This document shows, in pieces, positions 1-5,213 of a stretch of 12,370 nt of DNA; the stretch's first letter is position 1, and each line of letters opens with the position of its first letter. The position numbers were made by a program, and so were the translations under genes. This DNA is from an uncultured Clostridia bacterium (GTDB lineage: Bacteria; Bacillota; Clostridia; Christensenellales; UBA1242), in contig CALBHW010000057.1 in the NCBI GenBank assembly GCA_937893125.1, positions 1 through 12,370 on the forward strand, given 5' to 3'. Under the pieces are notes generated by a model. That model searched no databases and was not told where the DNA came from. It saw only the letters and a program-made list of their open reading frames with translations.

Positions 1-64
1 TAAAATGAATATAGAAGCGAAATGTAGGCTTTCAAAAAATCATTTAGCTTATGAGTAATAATAT

Positions 65-73
65 TGTTATAAT
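65..73 (+). promoter_or_regulatory. Extended -10 promoter for the BspA-like gene
   Basis: TATAAT lies at 68-73, preceded by TG at 65-66 with one base between, which is the extended -10 form that can work without a good -35. No convincing -35 hexamer is seen 16-18 bases upstream. Transcription from here would give a leader of about 75-80 bases before the ATG at 157. Confidence 0.5.
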
Positions 74-156
74 TATTTAGTAAATGCTTAATTAAAATTA
101 ACTATAGCAAATGGAAAAATAATAGGTAAAAAACAAAAGATAATAAGGGGGACGTT

Positions 157-1602
157 ATGAACAAAAAAGGAATGATAGTTGTGTTTTCAGTATGTTTAGT
201 AGTTGTAGCGGGGCTTATTGCTACAATAATTGTACTCGCTAGTGGAACGCAAGGAGTGGGTACAAGTGTAAGTGTACTTTATGTTGCAACTGATATTGAA
301 GGGACAGTTAGTGCTAAATATAGTAAAGTAAACAAAAATACTAGTGCCGTTATATCAACAACCGATATGGTTACAAGTAGTGGGAGTAAAACTGTTAGTT
401 TCTTATCCACCGCTCCTACGACTACAAGTTTACTTAACCCAACGGAAAGTAGTATCGCATTAACCGCAGAACAAGATTTAATCATTACATATACATTCAC
501 CGCGGTAGAAACATATTATGCAACACTTGAATATAAAGACAATTCAACAACTGCAAGCAACATTGAGTTTTCATACGCCCTTAATGATGGGGCATACAAT
601 CCTAAAATGTCAATGCCAATTGAAGTAACTCCCGACAAATCGACAACCTATTCAATCAAACTCCACATCGCCAACACCGCTCGCAACGCCAACCTAAGCG
701 GTTCACTCAACTGGGCTCTAACAAAAGAAGGCTCTCAAACTCCAAGTGGCGGTGATGACGATTTGATCACAATTGCTTACGCAAATAATACAGGGTCATC
801 AATAAATGAGAACCAAGTAAGTGTAAAATATAATGAGGATAAAACAAAATTTAAAATAGTTGGGACGATTCCAACAGATGTTCTTACTTCCACATTTTCA
901 CAAAAAAATAATGTTTTTGACGATAGAAGCGCCGTTGCTACGCCAGGCATAATAAGTCATAAACTAAAAAACAATAATGACGATGAGTTTTACTATTTTT
1001 GCACAAATTCCGCCGTTGTCGGGACAACAAGTTTTGTTGAGCCTGGCGATATCTACTATACTTCAAGTAGTGATTCCACTTTAGAGAGTTGGTATGATGT
1101 CCCAACAGAACCTATATCTCTTTATACTTGTTTTATGACTCCAAATTATACAACTGAAGAAGTTTATAGCGGACGTGATACTCAAATTATAATTTCAAAT
1201 AAGGTAATAAATATTCCTGATAGTGCGTTTTTTAACAAAGATTCTATTACAGATGTCGTAATTCCACAAAGTGTTACAAAAATTGGTTATAGTGCTTTTG
1301 CTTGTTGCGATTCTTTAAAATATATGTCTATTCCTGGGAGTATTGCTAAAATAGAAGGCGGAGCATTTGGCTCAAGCGAAGCAGCCATTGGAATGGACGG
1401 TGCTACATTTTACTACAATGGAACAATGGCTAATTTTAGAACTATAACTTCATATGGTGAAGATGGTAAGGGAATAAATGGCGTGGATAAGCATGCTTTT
1501 GGCTATTGTGGTGATAATTATGGCGGAGACGTATTAGTGATTACTATAGATGACAAGCAAGGTAAAATTTTTAAATCAGCTCGATCGTTTGGGGTTCATT
1601 AA
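157..1602 (+). CDS. BspA-like leucine-rich-repeat surface protein
   Basis: Probable extracellular, membrane-anchored protein of 481 residues. Residues 1-6 are polar or basic (MNKKGM) and 7-29 form one hydrophobic helix, as in a signal peptide or signal anchor. Residues about 35-190 form a Ser/Thr-rich, beta-rich region I do not recognise, with almost no cysteine. Residues about 345-405 carry BspA-type (LRR_5) repeats with the pattern IP.S...I...AF: see VVIPQSVTKIGYSAF at 367-381 and SIPGSIAKIEGGAF at 391-404. FYYNGTMANF at 418-427 is also typical of BspA-like proteins. These proteins bind host or matrix molecules in some bacteria; the ligand here is unknown. No LPXTG sorting signal is seen. 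The start is set by AAGGGGG at 145-151, five bases before ATG. The family call is good; the role in adhesion is inference. Confidence 0.8.
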   Translation: MNKKGMIVVFSVCLVVVAGLIATIIVLASGTQGVGTSVSVLYVATDIEGTVSAKYSKVNKNTSAVISTTDMVTSSGSKTVSFLSTAPTTTSLLNPTESSIALTAEQDLIITYTFTAVETYYATLEYKDNSTTASNIEFSYALNDGAYNPKMSMPIEVTPDKSTTYSIKLHIANTARNANLSGSLNWALTKEGSQTPSGGDDDLITIAYANNTGSSINENQVSVKYNEDKTKFKIVGTIPTDVLTSTFSQKNNVFDDRSAVATPGIISHKLKNNNDDEFYYFCTNSAVVGTTSFVEPGDIYYTSSSDSTLESWYDVPTEPISLYTCFMTPNYTTEEVYSGRDTQIIISNKVINIPDSAFFNKDSITDVVIPQSVTKIGYSAFACCDSLKYMSIPGSIAKIEGGAFGSSEAAIGMDGATFYYNGTMANFRTITSYGEDGKGINGVDKHAFGYCGDNYGGDVLVITIDDKQGKIFKSARSFGVH

Positions 1603-1627
1603 ACTAATTATTTAGTTGATTTTTTTT
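1602..1627 (+). terminator. Weak terminator after the BspA-like gene
   Basis: AACTAA (1602-1607) and TTAGTT (1612-1617) form a six-pair stem with loop TTAT, followed by eight T residues at 1620-1627. The stem is AT-rich and starts at the last base of the stop codon, so it would be a weak terminator alone. The stronger hairpin 40 bases downstream may be the main one. Confidence 0.4.
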
Positions 1628-1665
1628 AAAAAAAATAGTATCTAATGTTTACATATTTATTTTAC

Positions 1666-1695
1666 AAAAAGGGTGGCTGTGTGCTATCCTTTTTT
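1666..1695 (+). terminator. Strong hairpin terminator, probably bidirectional
   Basis: AAAAAGGGT (1666-1674) pairs with ATCCTTTTT (1686-1694), with one G-T wobble. The stem extends inward by GGC/GCT to a TGTGT loop (1678-1682). It gives about 12 pairs, with A residues on the left and T residues on the right, so it can work from either side. It separates the BspA-like gene from the ABC operon. Confidence 0.65.
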
Positions 1696-1771
1696 ATATA
1701 AATGTTTTTGCAAGGGGTTATTTTTTGACCTTATTTTAAATAGGTTGATAAAAAGCGAAAGGTAGGTTTGT

Positions 1772-2683
1772 ATGGAAAAAATTATTGAAATTTCGCATTT
1801 GAAAAAATATTTTAAAGATGTCAAGGCTGTCAATGACATTTCTTTTTCGGTTGACAAAGGACAATTGTTTTCTTTCTTGGGGCTTAACGGTGCGGGCAAG
1901 AGTACAACAATAAATATTCTTGTTGGCATTTTAGAAAAAGATTCGGGCGAAGTCGTAATTAACGGCAAAGACCCAAAAGATTTTGGCGCGCTAAGCAAAA
2001 TTGGTATTGTTTTTCAAAACTCGGTACTTGACAAAAAGTTGTCGGTCTATGACAATATTAAATTTCGTGCCGACCTATATAATCTAGAATCAGACGAATT
2101 TAAGAAAAATCTTGATTTTTTGTGCGAAAAATTGGAGTTGCGCGACCTTTTAAAAAAGCCACTTGAAAAGTTGAGTGGCGGACAAAAGAGAAAGGTTGAC
2201 ATCGCGAGAGCGCTTATTCATAATCCAAGCGTCTTAATTTTGGATGAGCCAACGACGGGGCTTGACCCAAAAACGCGTTCTCTTGTGTGGTCGCTTGTGA
2301 CATATTTAAGGCGGGAGAAGAATTTGACCGTTCTTCTTACGACCCACTATATGGAAGAAGCGGTTGATAGCGATTATGTTGTCATTATGGACTCGGGCAA
2401 AATTGTTGCGCGTGGCACGCCAAATTATCTTAAAAATAAGTACGCGAGCGAGTATGTAAAACTTTATTCTTATTCGTCAGACCTAATAAAAATTCTTGAC
2501 GAAAGCGACTTAATTTACACCAAAACTCGTGAAAATTTGGTTGTAAGATTTGACACTACAAAACTTGCACTAGACTTTTTGACAAAAAATGCGGACAAAA
2601 TTGACGACTTCGAAGTTTTAAAAGGCTCAATGGACGATGTCTTTTTGACTGTTACGGGCAAGCAATTAAAGGAGAATGTATGA
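1772..2683 (+). CDS. ABC-2 type exporter, ATP-binding protein
   Basis: Cytoplasmic ATPase of 303 residues that would power the permease encoded directly downstream. All nucleotide-binding motifs are present: Walker A GLNGAGKST at 37-45, Q-loop Gln82, signature LSGGQ at 134-138, Walker B VLILDEP at 154-160, D-loop GLDP at 163-166 and switch His192. The domain order and the roughly 80-residue tail after the switch fit the DrrA/CcmA-like multidrug or polymer exporter subfamily. Start: ATG at 1772 with GAAAGG-like sequence about ten bases upstream. The stop TGA overlaps the next start as ATGA, showing translational coupling. The substrate cannot be told from the sequence. Codon use is more G/C-rich than in the genes after 5200. 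Confidence 0.93.
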   Translation: MEKIIEISHLKKYFKDVKAVNDISFSVDKGQLFSFLGLNGAGKSTTINILVGILEKDSGEVVINGKDPKDFGALSKIGIVFQNSVLDKKLSVYDNIKFRADLYNLESDEFKKNLDFLCEKLELRDLLKKPLEKLSGGQKRKVDIARALIHNPSVLILDEPTTGLDPKTRSLVWSLVTYLRREKNLTVLLTTHYMEEAVDSDYVVIMDSGKIVARGTPNYLKNKYASEYVKLYSYSSDLIKILDESDLIYTKTRENLVVRFDTTKLALDFLTKNADKIDDFEVLKGSMDDVFLTVTGKQLKENV

Positions 2684-3615
2684 AAAACGATTTTAAACAA
2701 CTTTCATCTCTAACTTCGCGAAATATTAGGCTTTATTTTAAAGACAAAATGACATTTTTTATTTCGCTTATTACCCCAATAATATTGCTTGTTTTGTTTA
2801 TAACATTTCTAAAGAATACAATGGAAACCGAGCTTATAAGAGGCACTCAGGGTTACACTCTTGACGACAAACTGGTTCACGCCTTTTCGGGCGGTTGGCT
2901 GTTTTCGTCCGTTCTTTCTGTTTCGTGCGTGACAATTTCGTTTTGTTCAAGCATGTATGTGCAAGACAAGTTGTCGGGGGCTAGTTTGGATTTCGCGGTC
3001 GCGCCTGTCAAAAAATCGACCTTGCGTTTAAGTTATGTTTTATCAAACCTTTTCTCAACAATTATCGTTTGCCTAATTTTGTTTGTTTTAGGTTTAATTT
3101 ATCTTGCGATAGTCGGATTTTATTTGTCTCTCACTGATATTTTGTTTATCCTATTAAATATCCTTTTAACATCAACTTTTGGCACGCTTTTAGCTAATTT
3201 TATTTGGAATTTTGTCTCGTCGCAAGGGGCAATGGGCGGAATATGTACGCTTGTTTCAAGTTTGTACGGCTTTATTTGTGGCGCATATATGCCTATAAAT
3301 TCTATGGGCAACGCGATGAAAGTCTTTGCGTCGTTTCTTCCAGGGACATATTCTTCCGTCCTTTTCCGCTATTATTATTTGAATGGTGTTGTAAACGAAA
3401 TCGCTAAAACTGCGCCCCCACAAATGGTCGATGAAGTTGCAAAAGCGTTTGATATGAAATTCTATTTTTTTGGAACGGAAGTAAGTAACCTAGCAATGTT
3501 CATTTTAGGGCTTGCGACTTGTTTAATATTTTTCTTACTTCTTATCTTGTCTCCAAAATTTTCAAAAAAAGAGAAACACAAGGTACAAAAAATCGACACA
3601 AAGACTACCAACTAA
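2680..3615 (+). CDS. ABC-2 type exporter, permease protein
   Basis: Integral membrane protein of 311 residues, partner of the ATPase upstream. Six hydrophobic segments fit the ABC-2 permease plan: about 24-44, 72-93, 121-147, 152-175, 184-203 and 269-290. A soluble extracellular stretch lies between the fifth and sixth segments, and the C-terminal tail is basic and cytoplasmic. The ATG at 2680 overlaps the previous stop by four bases, and AAAGGAGA at 2668-2675 sits just upstream inside the ATPase gene. Together the pair would export a lipid, polymer or small toxic compound; the substrate is not known. No clear terminator follows. Only a loose GTATCG/CGATAC inverted repeat at 3622-3627 and 3667-3672 is seen. 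Confidence 0.9.
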   Translation: MKNDFKQLSSLTSRNIRLYFKDKMTFFISLITPIILLVLFITFLKNTMETELIRGTQGYTLDDKLVHAFSGGWLFSSVLSVSCVTISFCSSMYVQDKLSGASLDFAVAPVKKSTLRLSYVLSNLFSTIIVCLILFVLGLIYLAIVGFYLSLTDILFILLNILLTSTFGTLLANFIWNFVSSQGAMGGICTLVSSLYGFICGAYMPINSMGNAMKVFASFLPGTYSSVLFRYYYLNGVVNEIAKTAPPQMVDEVAKAFDMKFYFFGTEVSNLAMFILGLATCLIFFLLLILSPKFSKKEKHKVQKIDTKTTN

Positions 3616-3715
3616 TGTGAAGTATCGAGCAAAACCTATAGAAATGTTTATTAAAGCTGTATAAAACGATACGATTTTGACTTATATGGAGATTATTGGA
3701 ATTAAATAAAAAACT

Positions 3716-4015
3716 ATGAAAGAAGATAAAACAATTAAAAGTATGAATATTGATTCTTACCCTCACAAGTGCAAAATATGTGGTTTGGGCAACATTGAAA
3801 GTGAATATTCTATATGTATGTTTTGTGGTTGGGAAGATGATAACTTGCAGAACGAACAGGTAGATTATATGGGCGGTGCAAATCATATGAGCTTTAATCA
3901 ATATAAGGAGTTTTGGGAAAAAAATAAAAATAAAATTTTAAATACTGATAATACCTGCTTTAAAGCGATTGATTTAGCAAACAAATATTATGACAAAAAT
4001 TATAAGCCAAATTAA
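3716..4015 (+). CDS. CPCC-family cysteine-rich small protein
   Basis: Small protein of 99 residues with two CxxC pairs, Cys19/Cys22 and Cys34/Cys37, likely to bind one zinc ion. Directly after the second pair come WEDD (39-42) and GGAN (53-56), the pattern that marks the Cys_rich_CPCC family (ICPVCfWEDD...GGaN..SL). In this copy the first pair is CKIC rather than CPCC. The residues after about 75 are extra compared with the short family core. Its function is not known, although such genes often sit in accessory regions. The ribosome binding site is poor: the nearest GGA is about 15 bases upstream of ATG 3716, so a start at ATG 3743 is possible. Both starts keep the whole zinc-binding core. 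Confidence 0.75.
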   Translation: MKEDKTIKSMNIDSYPHKCKICGLGNIESEYSICMFCGWEDDNLQNEQVDYMGGANHMSFNQYKEFWEKNKNKILNTDNTCFKAIDLANKYYDKNYKPN

Positions 4016-4035
4016 ATTTAGCTTACGATTTTTTT
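4003..4035 (+). terminator. Terminator overlapping the CPCC gene end
   Basis: TAAGCCAAA (4003-4011) pairs with TTTAGCTTA (4017-4025) with one mismatch and a five-base loop, followed by seven T residues at 4029-4035. The left arm contains the last codons and the stop codon lies in the loop. It would end transcription right after the small gene. Confidence 0.5.
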
Positions 4036-4076
4036 AAAGAATCTCTTGGGATAATCTGCTTTGTGGGGCTCTAAAA

Positions 4077-4127
4077 TAAAAAAGTGCTTAAAGGCTATTT
4101 AAATAACAACCTTTGAGCTCTTTTTTT
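4077..4127. terminator. Long bidirectional hairpin terminator
   Basis: Arms at 4081-4094 and 4110-4123 form a 14-position stem (left AAAGTGCTTAAAGG, right CCTTTGAGCTCTTT) with one T-T mismatch and one T-G wobble, around a 15-base loop. An A-run precedes it and seven T residues sit at 4121-4127, so it can act on both strands. On the minus strand it would end any transcript of the CRISPR-like unit or the toxin operon. Confidence 0.7.
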
Positions 4128-4135
4128 AGTAATCT

Positions 4136-4237
4136 ATTATATCATACCAAAACTTAATAGGGGGCTAAAACTGGAAAACTTACACAAAAAAATGTAGAAA
4201 GATTATAGCATACTAAAACCTAGTAGAGAACTAAAAC
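4136..4237 (-). CRISPR. Orphan mini-CRISPR: two repeats, one spacer
   Basis: Two 36-base direct repeats (4136-4171 and 4202-4237) match at 29 of 36 positions and flank a 30-base unique segment (4172-4201), giving the 66-base period typical of type II arrays. Read on the minus strand both repeats begin GTTTTAG and end ATAAT. The upstream one begins GTTTTAGTTCTCT, which resembles the GTTTTAGTACTCT start of the Staphylococcus aureus Cas9 repeat as I remember it. On that strand the second copy (4136-4171) would be the degenerate terminal repeat, and the bidirectional terminator follows it. No cas gene or evident tracrRNA is in the window. With only two imperfect copies, it could also be a decayed array remnant, an anti-repeat, or a crRNA-like regulator. 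Confidence 0.55.
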
Positions 4238-4394
4238 ATACTAATGGTGCGATAAAATATAAACTATGTGTGTATTCGTCGTCGTCTCGGTCATATCAAT
4301 GCAAACATTGTATGACTCTCAACTTCCTAGAATATAAATAATAGGGAGTTTTGCTGGGAAGCTTGCACACCAGCAAAGCTGATAGTTATTCAAA
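4238..4394. other. Gene-free spacer with a cluster of hairpins
   Basis: No gene is seen between the CRISPR-like unit and the toxin-like gene, but 4290-4380 has three hairpins. H1 (4290-4315) is GTCATA-T-CAATG, loop CAAA, CATTGTATGAC. H2 pairs 4321-4329 with 4342-4350. H3 pairs 4347-4357 with 4370-4380 around TTTGCTGG/CCAGCAAA. H2 and H3 share 4347-4350, so they are mutually exclusive at that edge. The wobble pairs in H2 and H3 work as G-U only in plus-strand RNA. H3 is the only hairpin close to the toxin gene's 3' end, but it lacks a U tail on either strand. Also present is TCGTCGTCGTCT at 4277-4288, a short triplet repeat. Confidence 0.4.
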
Positions 4395-4760
4395 CTAGTC
4401 TTTAGTTCTTGCTTGTGTTAAAATTTTTTGACGAATATCTAAGACTTGTTCTCGAGAAACATCCATATTTTTATGGTTTTCTCTAAACTTTTCATTAACT
4501 CTAATTGGGTGACCTTCATTATCTTCAATTTCTAAATAATGCTTGTAATATGTCTTTTGTTTAGTCTTAGGATTTTTATAACCTTTTTCAGTTCTATTAG
4601 TACTTTTCTTTGAAGATAGGGGAACAACTGCTAAATCTTCGTTATTAGTATCAACTACAACAACGGGTCTTGTTTTACAAGACTTTGTTTTTTGTTTACC
4701 CAAAAAATTATCTTTGGTTGTCAAAGTTCGTCCCCAAGGTATAAACCTTTTACTTTTCAA
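4395..4760 (-). CDS. PemK/MazF-like toxin candidate
   Basis: Protein of 121 residues. Residues about 30-52 read TRPVVVVDTNNEDLAVVPLS, like the RPVVVV...VVPL(S/T)S core of the PemK/MazF endoribonuclease fold. A basic insertion follows, then a strand and helix region HYLEIEDNEGHPIRVN and a C-terminal helix. The length matches PemK/MazF toxins, which cut RNA. The similarity is partial and I cannot name catalytic residues, so the toxin role is inference. The start is TTG (4760-4758): AAAGGAG at 4776-4770 lies nine bases upstream and no ATG or GTG is better placed. The gene begins 14 bases after the end of the small upstream reading frame on the same strand, and its ribosome binding site overlaps that frame's final stop, which suggests coupling. 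Confidence 0.55.
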   Translation of the reverse strand: MKSKRFIPWGRTLTTKDNFLGKQKTKSCKTRPVVVVDTNNEDLAVVPLSSKKSTNRTEKGYKNPKTKQKTYYKHYLEIEDNEGHPIRVNEKFRENHKNMDVSREQVLDIRQKILTQARTKD

Positions 4761-4774
4761 ATATAAATTCTCCT

Positions 4775-5026
4775 TTAACCAGTCTTTCGCTTGTATCTTG
4801 GATGTTTAGACCTAAACACCTTATTACTATCCTTTTGATGGGCTAAGTAACCAGCTCTGTAAGCAAGTTATTCTTTTGTCAGTTTTTTTTGCTTACCAGT
4901 TTTTTTATCCATCTTTCTTTTACCCATATTAGTCAAAGCTTTTTTATGCTTTAACTCAAGAGAATACTTTAAACCTTTTTCGGCTGGATTCAAAAGCACA
5001 GAACCATTTTCAGTAACAAATGCCAA
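4775..5026 (-). pseudogene. Small basic protein gene with in-frame TAA
   Basis: Reading on the minus strand, a strong AAAGGAGGTG (5042-5033) lies six bases before a TTG start at 5026-5024. The frame runs for 52 codons (MAFVTENGSVLLNPAEKG...KLTKE) to TAA at 4870-4868. It continues open in the same frame for 30 more codons (LAYRAGYLAHQKD...KHPRYKRKTG) to TAA at 4777-4775. The tail after the stop is coding-like, and the toxin's ribosome binding site begins at its end. A single change of CAA to TAA would explain this, giving an intact length of 83 residues. The protein is rich in Lys and Arg, has no membrane segment, and I do not recognise its family. As first gene before a PemK/MazF-like gene it is a candidate antitoxin or accessory protein. 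It may still make a 52-residue product. Confidence 0.6.
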
Positions 5027-5073
5027 TGTTTTCACCTCCTTTTGCTTAAATTAAATAAGGCGAAGGCTAACCG

Positions 5074-5131
5074 TTTATGTAATAAAAAAAGTTTCATCCT
5101 TATTTGCTATAAGAATAAAACTTTACATAAA
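5074..5131 (-). promoter_or_regulatory. Long minus-strand leader hairpin, attenuator-like
   Basis: On the minus strand, GTTTTATTCTTAT (5121-5109) pairs with ATAAGGATGAAAC (5103-5091) over a five-base loop. All 13 positions pair because two are G-U; on the plus strand these become A-C mismatches. AAA/TTT extends the stem, and the T residues at minus 5090-5084 give a U tail. Outer arms TTTATGTAA (5074-5082) and TTACATAAA (5123-5131) also pair. It lies upstream of the small-gene/toxin operon, so it could be a transcription attenuator in its leader. A clear minus-strand promoter was not found. Confidence 0.5.
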
Positions 5132-5191
5132 ACTAGGTGTTTTAAAATGATCACTTATAAACAATGACAGAAATGGAAAATTATGGTAAAC

Positions 5192-5197
5192 TATAAT
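5192..5197 (+). promoter_or_regulatory. -10 box before the helicase-nuclease gene
   Basis: A perfect TATAAT at 5192-5197 lies 16 bases before the preferred start codon. No good -35 is at the normal distance; ATGACA at 5164-5169 is 22 bases away, which is too far. If used, the transcript would begin near 5204, just before GGAGG at 5205-5209, with a leader of about ten bases. This makes the upstream ATG at 5196 unlikely. Confidence 0.45.
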
Positions 5198-5213
5198 GTT
5201 TTACGGAGGAGTT

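Noticed and set aside
1684..1998. Minus-strand reading frames lying over the ABC genes and others over the helicase and NTPase
   Set aside because: They overlap strong genes on the opposite strand, lack ribosome binding sites and show no recognisable protein features.
4172..4201. Possible self-target of the spacer near the helicase or toxin promoter (TGGAAAA at 5174-5180)
   Set aside because: Only seven contiguous bases match, and the same heptamer occurs elsewhere in the window (near 112, 1773 and 9364), so it is expected by chance.
4255..4325. tRNA-like gene around the 4290-4315 hairpin
   Set aside because: No cloverleaf, T-arm consensus GTTCGA or acceptor pairing can be drawn.
4202..4394. 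The CRISPR-like repeat as the anti-repeat of a plus-strand tracrRNA followed by hairpins
   Set aside because: The bases after CTAAAAC show no short nexus hairpin of the known Cas9 tracrRNA kind, and no hairpin ends in a T-run. Two copies spaced 66 bases fit an array better.
4868..4870. Stop-codon reassignment or readthrough at the TAA in the small basic protein
   Set aside because: TAA ends many intact genes here (for example at 1602, 3615 and 8594), so it is an ordinary stop.
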